NCBI GenBank assembly: GCA_002428995.1
Contig: DIYJ01000020.1
Location: forward strand, 55,063 to 119,062
Direction: 5' to 3'
Origin: Flavobacteriales bacterium UBA6057
GTDB lineage: Bacteria > Bacteroidota > Bacteroidia > Flavobacteriales_G > Salibacteraceae
DNA length: 64,000 nucleotides
Below are positions 42,623 through 51,075 of the stretch, in pieces (within the stretch, counting starts at the first letter, position 1; each line of letters begins with the position of its first letter). The notes under the pieces are model-generated. The model was not told where the DNA came from. It saw only the letters and a program-made list of their open reading frames with translations, and searched no databases. Made by a program: the position numbers and the translations under genes.

Positions 42623-43231
42623 TTATTTAGAGTACAATTCAACGATCAACTGCTCCTTGATATTCTCAGGAATCTGATCGCGTGTTGGAGCTACAATGAA
42701 TGTTCCTTCCAAGCTGTTGGTGTCGAATTCAATCCAAGGGAAGTTCTTCGTTGAACTGCCGGCTACTGAATTCAAAACAGCTTCCAAAGACTTTGACTTT
42801 TCACGTACACTCACCTTATCACCGGGACGAAGTGTGTAAGAAGGAATGTTCACAATCTGACCATTCACCTCAATGTGACGGTGACCTACAAGCTGACGAG
42901 CACCTCTTCGAGTCGGAGAGATTCCCATGCGGAACACAGTGTTGTCGAGTCTAGATTCACAAAGCATCAACAGGTTCTCACCCGTAATTCCCTTCCTTCT
43001 GGAGGCCTCGCTGAAGAGGTTAGAGAACTGGCGCTCAAGAATACCATAGGTGTACTTGGCCTTCTGCTTCTCCATCAACTGGATGGCGTATTCAGATTGC
43101 TTCATCCTACGCTTGTTCGGGCCGTGCATCCCTGGAGGATATGCTTTTCTCTCCAAGGCCTTGTCAGGTCCGAAAATAGGATCACGAAACTTTCGTGCAA
43201 TCTTCGATTTGGGTCCTCTGTATCTTGCCAT
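42623..43231 (-). CDS. rpsD: 30S ribosomal protein S4
   Basis: A 202-aa primary 16S rRNA-binding protein. MARYRGPKSKIARKF at the start, then the form without the N-terminal zinc cysteines, with the S4 RNA-binding domain at about 90-155 (SRLDNTVFRMGISPTRRGARQLVGHRHIEVNGQIVNIPSY). It follows rpsK by 19 bases; a 104-bp structured gap separates it from rpoA. S4 is an autoregulator in E. coli. Confidence 0.98.
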   Translation of the reverse strand: MARYRGPKSKIARKFRDPIFGPDKALERKAYPPGMHGPNKRRMKQSEYAIQLMEKQKAKYTYGILERQFSNLFSEASRRKGITGENLLMLCESRLDNTVFRMGISPTRRGARQLVGHRHIEVNGQIVNIPSYTLRPGDKVSVREKSKSLEAVLNSVAGSSTKNFPWIEFDTNSLEGTFIVAPTRDQIPENIKEQLIVELYSK

Positions 43232-43250
43232 TTTCTTCGACTACTAATAA

Positions 43251-43634
43251 TTAAACTCTTCTTCGTTTTGACGGACGACAGCCATTGTGAGGCATTGGAG
43301 TGATGTCGACAATCTCTGTCACTTCAATTCCCATGTTGGCGATGCTTCTGATGGCGCTTTCACGACCGGCACCAGGTCCTTTCACGTATACCTTAACCTT
43401 TCGAAGGCCCAGGTCATGCGCTACCTTTCCGCAATCGGAGGCCGCTTGCTGAGCAGCATAAGGTGTGTTTTTCTTGGAGCCACGGAAACCCATCTTTCCT
43501 GCTGACGACCATGAGATCACATCACCTCCTGCGTTGGTCAGGGAAATGATGATGTTGTTGAAGGTGGCATTGATGTGAGCCTCGCCCACTGCATCAATTT
43601 TTACCTTCCTCTTTTTTGCTTGCGTCTTCGCCAT
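43251..43634 (-). CDS. rpsK: 30S ribosomal protein S11
   Basis: A 127-aa platform protein of the small subunit. The sequences NATFNNIIISLTNAGGDVISWSSAGKMGFRGSKKNTPYAAQ and PMPHNGCRPSKRRRV at the C-terminus are diagnostic. Standard length. It lies 25 bases after rpsM and 19 before rpsD in the usual alpha-operon order. Confidence 0.98.
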   Translation of the reverse strand: MAKTQAKKRKVKIDAVGEAHINATFNNIIISLTNAGGDVISWSSAGKMGFRGSKKNTPYAAQQAASDCGKVAHDLGLRKVKVYVKGPGAGRESAIRSIANMGIEVTEIVDITPMPHNGCRPSKRRRV

Positions 43635-43659
43635 GAAACCAGTTCTAAACGGTTAATGA

Positions 43660-44037
43660 TTATTTAGTTGCCTTCTTCTTGTTGGCAACAGTCTTTCTCT
43701 TTCCTTTACGAGTACGGCTGTTGTTTTTGGTACGCTGTCCTCGCAATGGAAGACCTGCACGGTGACGTACACCGCGGTAGCAACCGATGTCCATCAGTCG
43801 CTTGATGTTCAGCTGAGTCTCTGAACGTAGCGCTCCTTCAACAGTGATATTCTCATTGATGTAGGTTCGCACTGCTGCCAACTCATCATCATTCCAATCA
43901 CTAACTTTTTTGTCAAAGTCAATTTTGCACTCGGAGAGAATGCGTTGCGCTCTGGAACGACCAACACCGAAAATGTAGGTAAGTCCAATCTCACCTCTTT
44001 TGTTTCTCGGCAAATCAATACCTGCTATCCTAGCCAT
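43660..44037 (-). CDS. rpsM: 30S ribosomal protein S13
   Basis: A 125-aa head protein that contacts the P-site tRNA and the large subunit. MARIAGIDLPRNKRGEIGLTYIFGVGRSRAQRIL and the C-terminal GLPLRGQRTKNNSRTRKGKRKTV are characteristic. It follows rpmJ by 10 bases. Confidence 0.98.
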   Translation of the reverse strand: MARIAGIDLPRNKRGEIGLTYIFGVGRSRAQRILSECKIDFDKKVSDWNDDELAAVRTYINENITVEGALRSETQLNIKRLMDIGCYRGVRHRAGLPLRGQRTKNNSRTRKGKRKTVANKKKATK

Positions 44038-44047
44038 ACTCTATCTT

Positions 44048-44164
44048 TTAGCCTTGTCTTTGTTTGTGTTTAGGATTCTTCTTGTTGATGACATACACGC
44101 GTCCATTGCGCTTGACAATTTTGTCATCAGCCGACCTTTTCTTAACGGATGCCCTTACTTTCAT
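44048..44164 (-). CDS. rpmJ: 50S ribosomal protein L36, zinc-free form
   Basis: A 38-aa protein read directly from the sequence: it starts MKVRASVKKRSADDKIV and ends KKNPKHKQRQG. The usual C+ L36 carries a CxxC...CxxxxH zinc site; here the positions are Ser, Asp and Asn, so this is a C- (zinc-independent) form. It lies between infA and rpsM as in other bacteria, nine bases after infA's stop. Confidence 0.95.
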   Translation of the reverse strand: MKVRASVKKRSADDKIVKRNGRVYVINKKNPKHKQRQG

Positions 44165-44173
44165 GATCCTGTT

Positions 44174-44392
44174 TTATTTGTACCTATATGTGATTCTCCC
44201 CTTCGACAAATCGTAGGGTGACATTTCGACTTTCACCTTGTCACCTGGCAAAATTTTGATGTAGTTCATCCTCATCTTCCCGGAGATATGGGCCGTAATT
44301 ACGTGTCCATTCTCAAGTTCGACCCGAAACATTGCATTTGACAATGCTTCAGAGATGACTCCGTCTTGCTCTATCGATGATTGTTTAGCCAT
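44174..44392 (-). CDS. infA: Translation initiation factor IF-1
   Basis: A 72-aa OB-fold protein that occupies the A site of the 30S subunit during initiation. MAKQSSIEQDGVISEALSNAMFRVELENGHVITAHISGKMRMNYIKILPGDKV and SPYDLSKGRITYRYK are diagnostic. It starts seven bases after map. Confidence 0.98.
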   Translation of the reverse strand: MAKQSSIEQDGVISEALSNAMFRVELENGHVITAHISGKMRMNYIKILPGDKVKVEMSPYDLSKGRITYRYK

Positions 44393-44399
44393 TAAATGT

Positions 44400-45182
44400 C
44401 TATGCTCTTATTTCTAATTTCTGTTCTATAAACTCGAAGGTCGACAGTAATTCTGCCTTTCCTTTTCTAACTACCATAGTGTGCTCAAAATGAGCAGAGG
44501 GCTTTCGATCGGCAGTGTAAATGGTCCATCCATCTGCGTGCTGCTGAACTTCTTTGCGCCCCATGTTGATCATTGGCTCGATGTTGATGACCAGACCTTC
44601 TACAAGCTTTGGCCCCTTACCTCGTCTACCGAAGTTTGGAACCTCAGGCGGTTCATGAAGATCTCTTCCGAGTCCATGCCCGACCAATTCTCTCACTACT
44701 CCAAAACCTGCGTTTTCAGCATGCGCTTGAACCGCATAGCCGATGTCTCCGACACGATTGCCTGCGATGGCTTGTTCAATTCCAAGGTCGAGGCATTCCT
44801 TGGTATTCACCAAGAGCTTCATCACCTCATCACTCACCTCACCCACAGGGAATGTGTAAGCAGAATCACCGTAGAATCCGTTCATCAAGACTCCGCAGTC
44901 CACCGAAATGATATCGCCATCCTGCATCACCTGGCCTGCTTTCGGAATGCCGTGTACTACCACTTCATTCATTGAAATACACAGGCTATTCGGAAAACCA
45001 TTGAAGCCAAGGAAACCTGGATGACCTCCGTGGTCCTTGATGAATTCATAAGCTCGCTTGTCCAAATCCAACACCGATACTCCGGGCTGGATCATAGGCG
45101 CGACCTCTGCCAATGTTTTGCCAACAAGTAAAGAACTCTCTCGAATCAGCTCTATCTCTTCCGCACTCTTCGCCTTCAGCAT
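44400..45182 (-). CDS. map: Methionine aminopeptidase, type I
   Basis: A 260-aa metalloenzyme that removes the initiator Met from new proteins. Metal ligands: Asp in ISVDCGVLMNGFYGDSAYTF (two), His in ELVGHGLGRDLHEPPEVPN, Glu in VINIEPMINMG, and Glu in HFEHTMVVRKG. The upstream His of VVHGIPKAG is also present. Length is normal. Between secY and infA; adk, found here in many other bacteria, is absent. Confidence 0.97.
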   Translation of the reverse strand: MLKAKSAEEIELIRESSLLVGKTLAEVAPMIQPGVSVLDLDKRAYEFIKDHGGHPGFLGFNGFPNSLCISMNEVVVHGIPKAGQVMQDGDIISVDCGVLMNGFYGDSAYTFPVGEVSDEVMKLLVNTKECLDLGIEQAIAGNRVGDIGYAVQAHAENAGFGVVRELVGHGLGRDLHEPPEVPNFGRRGKGPKLVEGLVINIEPMINMGRKEVQQHADGWTIYTADRKPSAHFEHTMVVRKGKAELLSTFEFIEQKLEIRA

Positions 45183-45205
45183 GCTGCTTCTCCTCCCCGA
45201 CTGGA

Positions 45206-46537
45206 TTAACCAGCCATTCCAAAGGCCGATGAAGACCTTCCTTTTATTTTGCCTGACTTCATTAAGCCATCGTAATGACGCATGAGCAGGTGACTTTCAA
45301 TTTGTTGAAGTGTATCGAGGATCACACCAACCATGATGAGGAGTGAAGTTCCTCCATAGAAGTATGAAAACCCGGTAGTCACGCCTGCGATCATGGCAAA
45401 TGCTGGCATGATGGCGACAATACCGAGGAATACAGATCCTGGCAGGGTGATACGCGACAATACACTATCTAAGAATTCCGCTGTTTTCTTACCTGGCTTC
45501 ACACCTGGAATAAACCCGTTGTTTCGCTTCAAATCCTCAGCCATTTGGTTCGGATTCACAGTGATCGCTGTGTAGAAGTAGGTAAACAGAATGATCAATA
45601 CAAAGAACACAGCATTGTACAGGAACGATGTAGGATCAGCAAACGTGGCCGCAAAGCTGGTTGCCGCATCGGAGCTGGAAAGACCAACCAATGTGATTGG
45701 AAGGAACATCAAAGCCTGAGCAAAGATGATTGGCATCACACCAGCAGCATTCACCTTCAAGGGAATGTACTGACGAGCTCCTCCGTATTGCTTGTTTCCA
45801 ACAACCTTCTTGGCGAAGTTCACCGGAATTCTCCTGGTACCCTGAACGAGGGCTACGGTTGCAATCGTGACAAGTAGCAAGAACACCAACTCGATCAACA
45901 GCATTACAAAACCACCCGCAGAGGTTCTTTGCTCAACCTCGAAGAAGAACGATCCAGGAAGCTGAGCGATGATTCCAATCATAATGATCATGGAGATACC
46001 GTTTCCAATTCCCTTGTCTGTAATCTTCTCACCAAGCCACATCACGAAGATGGTACCGGTGATGAGCAACACTACTGTAGTAACCCACCAGAATCCTCCT
46101 GTTCCATCCACAACTGCTTGCGGTGGAATTTGAGAAGAGATGTAAGTAGGCGCCTGAACAGCAGTGATGGCAATGGTCAGCAGACGTGTCCACTGATTCA
46201 GTCTTCTTCGGCCACTTTCACCTTCTCGTTGCATCTTCTGAATTGCTGGAACCGCGATGCCCATCAACTGCATCACAATGGAAGCAGAGATGTAGGGCAT
46301 GATACCCAGCGCAAAAACAGAAGCTCTGGTGAAAGCCCCGCCTGCAAAAATGTTCAACAACGCAGCGATACCCTGAGGGTCGCCATTCACGTCACCCAGA
46401 ATCTCTGGATCAACTCCGGGAAGAACAACAAAAGCTCCTAATCGATAGATCAAGAGAAAGCCCAAGGTGTTCAGAATACGAACCCTCAGGTCTTCGATCT
46501 TCCAGATGTTCTTTAATGTATCGATCAGTCTTTTCAT
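45206..46537 (-). CDS. secY: Preprotein translocase subunit SecY
   Basis: A 443-aa ten-helix membrane channel of the Sec translocon. The N-terminus IWKIEDLRVRILNTLGFLLIYRLGAFVVLPGVD and the plug-associated helix, the hydrophobic segments spread over the whole chain, NGFIPGVKPGKKTAEFLDSVLSRITLPG, and the tail LLMRHYDGLMKSGKIKGR are typical. It follows rplO by two bases. SecY handles export for all the signal-peptide proteins noted elsewhere in this window. Confidence 0.98.
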   Translation of the reverse strand: MKRLIDTLKNIWKIEDLRVRILNTLGFLLIYRLGAFVVLPGVDPEILGDVNGDPQGIAALLNIFAGGAFTRASVFALGIMPYISASIVMQLMGIAVPAIQKMQREGESGRRRLNQWTRLLTIAITAVQAPTYISSQIPPQAVVDGTGGFWWVTTVVLLITGTIFVMWLGEKITDKGIGNGISMIIMIGIIAQLPGSFFFEVEQRTSAGGFVMLLIELVFLLLVTIATVALVQGTRRIPVNFAKKVVGNKQYGGARQYIPLKVNAAGVMPIIFAQALMFLPITLVGLSSSDAATSFAATFADPTSFLYNAVFFVLIILFTYFYTAITVNPNQMAEDLKRNNGFIPGVKPGKKTAEFLDSVLSRITLPGSVFLGIVAIMPAFAMIAGVTTGFSYFYGGTSLLIMVGVILDTLQQIESHLLMRHYDGLMKSGKIKGRSSSAFGMAG

Positions 46538-46539
46538 GA

Positions 46540-46989
46540 TTATTCAATCACTTTGGCTTCTCCGCCTTTGTCTTCAATTTGTTTCTTGGCTGATGCTGAA
46601 AAAGCATTGGCCTCGATGGTCAACTTCATAGTCAACTCACCGCGTCCGAGCACCTTTACAAGGTCCTTCTTTCCAACCACAGACTTTTCTCTCAAAAAGT
46701 CGATGGTGATAGCCTCAACCTTGCTCTCCTTTGCAAGTGCTTCAATCACATCGAGATTGATGCCGTGGTACTCAACTCTGTTTGGATTCTTGAAACCAAA
46801 CTTTGGTACCCTGCGCTGAAGGGGCATTTGACCTCCTTCAAAGCCGAGCTTCTTAGAGTATCCACTTCTAGACTTAGCACCCTTGTGACCACGCGAAGCT
46901 GTACCTCCTGAACCGGAGCCTTCGCCCCTGCCCAATCGCTGCTTTTTCTTTACGGAGCCTTTGGCAGGCTTTAGATTACTCAAGTCCAT
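46540..46989 (-). CDS. rplO: 50S ribosomal protein L15
   Basis: A 149-aa protein. The N-terminal Gly-rich, basic tract (RLGRGEGSGSGGTASRGHKGAKSRSGYSKKLGFEGGQMPLQRRVPK) is diagnostic. Three bases separate it from rpmD and two from secY. Confidence 0.98.
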   Translation of the reverse strand: MDLSNLKPAKGSVKKKQRLGRGEGSGSGGTASRGHKGAKSRSGYSKKLGFEGGQMPLQRRVPKFGFKNPNRVEYHGINLDVIEALAKESKVEAITIDFLREKSVVGKKDLVKVLGRGELTMKLTIEANAFSASAKKQIEDKGGEAKVIE

Positions 46990-46991
46990 AA

Positions 46992-47177
46992 TTAGCCCTT
47001 AATTTCTTCTACGGTTACTAAATGCTTTACCTTATTCACCATTCCGGTGATCTGAGGTGTAGCCTCGTGCTCTACCGAAGTGTGTAACTTTTTCAGACCC
47101 AAAGCCTGAATGGTTTTTTTCTGATTGGCTGGTTTGCCAATGGATGATTTAACCTGTGTGATCTTGATCTTTCCCAT
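46992..47177 (-). CDS. rpmD: 50S ribosomal protein L30
   Basis: A 61-aa protein, with the start MGKIKITQVKSSIGKPANQK chosen at 47177; the longer frame from 47213 would overlap rpsE and adds no homology. QALGLKKLHTSVEHEATPQITGMVNKV is typical. Four bases after rpsE. Confidence 0.97.
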   Translation of the reverse strand: MGKIKITQVKSSIGKPANQKKTIQALGLKKLHTSVEHEATPQITGMVNKVKHLVTVEEIKG

Positions 47178-47181
47178 GATC

Positions 47182-47700
47182 TTATCCGTTAAATACAGTT
47201 TCGAGAGAAACATTACGCTGACGAGCTACGGTGTATGCATCTCGCATCTGAGTCAATGCTTCGATCGTTGCCTTCACAACATTGGCAGGATTTGAAGATC
47301 CCTTAGACTTAGCAAGTACATCGGTAATTCCAACGCTCTCCAGTACAGCACGCATCGCACCACCAGCAATAACTCCGGTACCGTGTGCAGCAGGACGAAG
47401 GAAGATTTCTGCACCTCCGAAACGACCTATCTGCTCGTGAGGAACAGATCCATTCACGATAGGAACTCGAATCAGGTTCTTTTTCGCATCATCAATTGCC
47501 TTTTCGATCGCGCTGGTAGCTTCCTTAGCCTTTCCGAGGCCGTGACCTACAACACCGCTTTCGTTTCCAACAACAACGATCGCAGAGAAACCGAATGCGC
47601 GACCTCCCTTGGTCACTTTGGTCACCCTTCGAACCTCAACCAAACGGTCTTTCAGTTCAATCTCGCTGGACTTTACCCTCTTTATGTTTTCGCTCGCCAT
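47182..47700 (-). CDS. rpsE: 30S ribosomal protein S5
   Basis: A 172-aa protein. The double-stranded RNA-binding N-domain has RLVEVRRVTKVTKGGRAFGFSAIVVVGN, and the C-domain has HGTGVIAGGAMRAVLESVGITDVLAKSKGSSNPANVVKAT. S5 helps decoding accuracy. Nineteen bases after rplR. Confidence 0.98.
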   Translation of the reverse strand: MASENIKRVKSSEIELKDRLVEVRRVTKVTKGGRAFGFSAIVVVGNESGVVGHGLGKAKEATSAIEKAIDDAKKNLIRVPIVNGSVPHEQIGRFGGAEIFLRPAAHGTGVIAGGAMRAVLESVGITDVLAKSKGSSNPANVVKATIEALTQMRDAYTVARQRNVSLETVFNG

Positions 47701-47719
47701 GATTGTGAATGTCTATGTC

Positions 47720-48073
47720 TTAAAATTTCAGTCCGTTTTCGCGCGCTGCATCAGCCAAAGCTTTCACACGGCCGTGGTACAAGTATCCGTTTCTATCGAA
47801 CACTACGCTTTCTACTCCAGCTTTGCTTGCAGCCTCAGCAACTTTCTTACCAATAGCGGCAGCTTGCTCCAATTTCGATCCGTTGTGTGCCTCTTTGTCA
47901 TTCAGAGAGGAAGCAGACGCCAAAGTTTCACCGTTCTCATCATTCACAACCTGGGCATAGATTTCCTTGTTGCTTCGAAAAACAGTCAGTCTCGGACGTA
48001 CAGCCGTGCCTTCAATGGACTTTCGAATTCTACGCTTGATTCGCGCTCTTCTACCTGACTTACTCAGTGCCAT
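47720..48073 (-). CDS. rplR: 50S ribosomal protein L18
   Basis: A 117-aa 5S rRNA-binding protein: RRARIKRRIRKSIEGTAVRPRLTVFRSNKEIYAQVVND and the tail VVFDRNGYLYHGRVKALADAARENGLKF. Seven bases after rplF. Confidence 0.98.
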   Translation of the reverse strand: MALSKSGRRARIKRRIRKSIEGTAVRPRLTVFRSNKEIYAQVVNDENGETLASASSLNDKEAHNGSKLEQAAAIGKKVAEAASKAGVESVVFDRNGYLYHGRVKALADAARENGLKF

Positions 48074-48080
48074 GTCTCAA

Positions 48081-48635
48081 TTATTTTTTAGCTGCTGATT
48101 TACCAGCTTTTCTTCTTAGTTGCTCTCCAACAAACTTGACTCCCTTACCCTTGTATGGTTCAGGCTTACGCAGTGAACGAATCTTCGCTGCTACCTGTCC
48201 CAACAACTGCTTGTCGTGAGACTCAAGCGTAATGATTGGATTCTTTCCTCTTTCTTGCTCAGCCTTGGCCTTGATCTCGGCTGGCAATTCAAATACGATG
48301 TTGTGAGAATATCCTAAAGAGAGCTCCAGGTTTCTTCCCTGTACCGCTGCTCTGTAACCAACACCTACGAGTTCCTGCTGAACAGAGTATCCTTTGGCAA
48401 CTCCTTCGATCATGTTGTTCACCAATGCTCGGTAAAGTCCGTGCATCGCTCTGTGATCCTTGTGATCAGAAGCACGCTCAAAGGAAATTTTACCATCCTC
48501 TATTTTCACGGTGATAGCTTCGTTGATCTCTTGAGTCAATTCGCCTTTAGGGCCTTTGACTTTCACAACACTACCATCCTGCTTCACCTCAACTCCAGAG
48601 GGGATCTCAATTATTGCTTTTCCTATTCGTGACAT
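48081..48635 (-). CDS. rplF: 50S ribosomal protein L6
   Basis: A 184-aa protein with two related domains: MSRIGKAIIEIPSGVEV, then KGPKGELT, and the second domain ending KIRSLRKPEPYKGKGVKFVGEQLRRKAGKSAAKK, which contacts 23S rRNA near the factor-binding site. Twelve bases after rpsH. Confidence 0.98.
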   Translation of the reverse strand: MSRIGKAIIEIPSGVEVKQDGSVVKVKGPKGELTQEINEAITVKIEDGKISFERASDHKDHRAMHGLYRALVNNMIEGVAKGYSVQQELVGVGYRAAVQGRNLELSLGYSHNIVFELPAEIKAKAEQERGKNPIITLESHDKQLLGQVAAKIRSLRKPEPYKGKGVKFVGEQLRRKAGKSAAKK

Positions 48636-48647
48636 TTCTACAGTCTT

Positions 48648-49049
48648 TTAATAAACGTAGCAAAGGACTTCGCCACCAACGTTTTCTTTTCTGGCCTCTT
48701 TGTCTGTCATCACACCTTTTGAAGTTGAGAGGATGGCAATACCCAATCCGTTCAACACACGTGGAAGGCTTGATGAGTCAGCATACTTGCGAAGACCTGG
48801 ACGGCTCACGCGCTTCAGCTTTCTAATCGCTGCATGCTTTGTTACAGGATCGTACTTCAAGGCGATCTTAATCGTTCCCTGATGTCCCTGATCTTCAAAC
48901 TTGTAGTTCAGGATGTATCCTTTTTCGAAGAGGATTTTCGTAATCTCTCTTTTCAGGTTCGAAGCGGGAATCTCTACCACTCTGTGGTTGGCACTGATTC
49001 CATTACGAACTCTGGTCAAATAATCTGCTACCGGATCTGTTACTGCCAT
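48648..49049 (-). CDS. rpsH: 30S ribosomal protein S8
   Basis: A 133-aa protein: VADYLTRVRNGISANHRVVEIPASNLKREITKIL and the C-terminal STSKGVMTDKEARKENVGGEVLCYVY are diagnostic. S8 binds the 16S central domain and in E. coli regulates the spc operon. Thirteen bases after rpsN. Confidence 0.98.
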   Translation of the reverse strand: MAVTDPVADYLTRVRNGISANHRVVEIPASNLKREITKILFEKGYILNYKFEDQGHQGTIKIALKYDPVTKHAAIRKLKRVSRPGLRKYADSSSLPRVLNGLGIAILSTSKGVMTDKEARKENVGGEVLCYVY

Positions 49050-49062
49050 GATTCTTGCTCTT

Positions 49063-49332
49063 TTACCAACTTGCTTTGCTTACACCTGGAATCAACCCCT
49101 TGTTCGCCATTTCGCGGAAAAGGACTCGGGAAATACCAAACTGACGCATGTATCCGCGAGGTCTTCCAGTGAGTTGGCAACGGTTGTGCATTCTCACCTT
49201 TGAAGAGTTCTTAGGAAGCTTCTGAAGCTCATCCCAACGCCCTTCGTTCTTGAGCTGCTCTCGCTTCTCAGCGTAGCGTGCCACCATCTTTTCGCGCTTG
49301 CGCTCACGCGCTTTCATTGATTCCTTAGCCAT
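49063..49332 (-). CDS. rpsN: 30S ribosomal protein S14, zinc-free form
   Basis: An 89-aa protein. The long form without CxxC pairs: MAKESMKARERKREKMVARYAEKREQLKNEG and HNRCQLTGRPRGYMRQFGISRVLFREMANKGLIPGVSKASW. A single Cys remains, so no zinc knuckle is possible. Three bases after rplE. Confidence 0.98.
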   Translation of the reverse strand: MAKESMKARERKREKMVARYAEKREQLKNEGRWDELQKLPKNSSKVRMHNRCQLTGRPRGYMRQFGISRVLFREMANKGLIPGVSKASW

Positions 49333-49335
49333 AGC

Positions 49336-49887
49336 TTATTTTTTGAATGGTAGTCCAAATGCTTTTAAAAGTTCGAAAGCCTCTTCGTCTGTGTTTGCTG
49401 AGGTAACGAAAGTGATATCCATACCGTTGATACGGCTTACTTTATCGATGTCGATTTCAGGGAAGATGATTTGTTCCTTGATTCCAAGATTGTAGTTCCC
49501 GCGTCCGTCAAATCCTTTTGGATTGATGCCACGGAAGTCACGCGTTCTTGGCAGTGCAACTGCAACCAAACGATCGAGGAATTCATACATCACATCTCCA
49601 CGCAAGGTCACTTTAGATCCGATGGGCATGCCTTTACGCAGCTTAAAGTTCGAAACGTCCTTCTTCGCGTAAGTGGCAACTGCCTTCTGACCTGCAATAG
49701 TGCTAAGCTCAGTGACAGAAGTTTCAATGATCTTCTTATCTGCTGTAGCATCGCCCAATCCCTGGCTCAAGACAATCTTCTTGAGGCGAGGAACCTGCAT
49801 TAAACTCTCATACTTGAAGTGATCCTGGAGTGCTCCAACGATTACTTCCCTGTACTGCTTCTTAAATCTGGGTGTATACTGACTCAT
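49336..49887 (-). CDS. rplE: 50S ribosomal protein L5
   Basis: A 183-aa 5S rRNA-binding protein: YREVIVGALQDHFKYESLMQVPRLKKIVLSQGLGDA and DRLVAVALPRTRDFRGINPKGFDGRGNYNLGIKEQ are diagnostic. Its ATG overlaps the rplX stop as ATGA. Confidence 0.98.
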   Translation of the reverse strand: MSQYTPRFKKQYREVIVGALQDHFKYESLMQVPRLKKIVLSQGLGDATADKKIIETSVTELSTIAGQKAVATYAKKDVSNFKLRKGMPIGSKVTLRGDVMYEFLDRLVAVALPRTRDFRGINPKGFDGRGNYNLGIKEQIIFPEIDIDKVSRINGMDITFVTSANTDEEAFELLKAFGLPFKK

Positions 49888-50207
49888 TTGATGACCTCCC
49901 CTGATCTTTTAGATATTCTAACTTTCGTTCCGTTGTCTTCAACCTTGTATCCAATGCGACAAGGTTTTCCATCCTTTGGGTCTACGTGAAGAAGGTTGGA
50001 TACATGAATAGGACCTTCCTTCTTAATGATACCGCCTTCAGGATACTGCGCATTGGGCTTGGTGTGCACTGAAATCAGATTCACTCCTTCAACAAGCGCT
50101 CGCTCTTTCTTGCGATCCACTTCCAGGATGCGGCCTGACTTGCCCTTTTGGTTACCAGAGATAACCACTACCTGATCTCCTTTTCTAACGTGCATTTTCT
50201 TTGTCAT
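49884..50207 (-). CDS. rplX: 50S ribosomal protein L24
   Basis: A 107-aa KOW-domain assembly protein. ATG 50207 (MTKKMHVRKGDQVVVISGNQKGKSGRILEVD) is chosen; the longer frame overlaps rplN without homology. Overlaps rplE as ATGA. Confidence 0.97.
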   Translation of the reverse strand: MTKKMHVRKGDQVVVISGNQKGKSGRILEVDRKKERALVEGVNLISVHTKPNAQYPEGGIIKKEGPIHVSNLLHVDPKDGKPCRIGYKVEDNGTKVRISKRSGEVIK

Positions 50208-50217
50208 CACGTTTCTA

Positions 50218-50586
50218 TTAAAGCACCTCGGGTGCCAGTGAAACAATCTTCATGAACTGCTTCTCGCGAAGCTCACGGGCTACAGGTCCGAAGATCCGTG
50301 TGCCTCTCATCTCGCCCGTAGTATTCAACAATACCACAGCATTTTCATCGAATCGGATGTAAGAGCCATCGTTTCGTCTTACTTCCTTCTTGGTGCGTAC
50401 CACCACGGCTCTGCTCACCTGCCCTTTCTTCACGTTACCGGAAGGCATGGCATCTTTCACAGAAACTACTACGGTGTCCCCGATGCTGGCATACCTTCTC
50501 TTGGTACCTCCGAGCACTCGGATGCAGAGTACTTCCTTGGCGCCACTATTGTCCGCCACCTTCATCCGTGATTCTTGCTGTAACAT
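50218..50586 (-). CDS. rplN: 50S ribosomal protein L14
   Basis: A 122-aa protein: MLQQESRMKVADNSGAKEVLCIRVLGG and NTTGEMRGTRIFGPVARELREKQFMKIVSLAPEVL are diagnostic. It sits at the subunit interface. Nine bases after rpsQ. Confidence 0.98.
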   Translation of the reverse strand: MLQQESRMKVADNSGAKEVLCIRVLGGTKRRYASIGDTVVVSVKDAMPSGNVKKGQVSRAVVVRTKKEVRRNDGSYIRFDENAVVLLNTTGEMRGTRIFGPVARELREKQFMKIVSLAPEVL

Positions 50587-50595
50587 CTCTCTGTA

Positions 50596-50853
50596 TTATT
50601 TAGCTTTTTCAACGATCTCTACCAGTCTCCATCGCTTGTTCTTGCTGATGGGACGCGTCTCCATGATCTTTACAGTATCTCCGATACCGCATTCACCTTT
50701 CTCATCGTGGGCGATGAACTTTTTCGTCACCTTCACGAATTTCCCATACTTAGGGTGCATGGTGTTTCTCAGCACTGACACAGTGATGGACTTGTCCATC
50801 TTGTCGCTGGTTACAACACCAATTCTTTCTTTTCTAAGGTTTCTTTCGGCCAT
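50596..50853 (-). CDS. rpsQ: 30S ribosomal protein S17
   Basis: An 85-aa OB-fold protein: RKERIGVVTSDKMDKSITVSV and HPKYGKFVKVTKKFIAHDEKGECGIGDTVKIMETRPISK. Four bases after rpmC. Confidence 0.98.
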   Translation of the reverse strand: MAERNLRKERIGVVTSDKMDKSITVSVLRNTMHPKYGKFVKVTKKFIAHDEKGECGIGDTVKIMETRPISKNKRWRLVEIVEKAK

Positions 50854-50857
50854 GGTC

Positions 50858-51064
50858 TTATTTTTCTGCTTGTTCAGCTGCTCTTCTTTTGTTCATTTCC
50901 GTGTTCAAGCGAGCAATATCCTTACGCTTAGAACGGATCAACAGCGGGTTCTCCAAGGGAGATACTGCGTGCTGCATGGTCAACTTCCGGTAGCTCTCTT
51001 CTGCCTCTATCAAGTGGTCTGCGAGCTCATCGGTGGTCATTTCGCTTATTACTGATGCTTTCAT
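50858..51064 (-). CDS. rpmC: 50S ribosomal protein L29
   Basis: A 68-aa two-helix protein near the polypeptide exit: TTDELADHLIEAEESYRKLTMQHAVSPLENPLLIRSKRKDIARLNTEMNKR. Eleven bases after rplP. Confidence 0.97.
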   Translation of the reverse strand: MKASVISEMTTDELADHLIEAEESYRKLTMQHAVSPLENPLLIRSKRKDIARLNTEMNKRRAAEQAEK

Positions 51065-51075
51065 GATATCGATGC

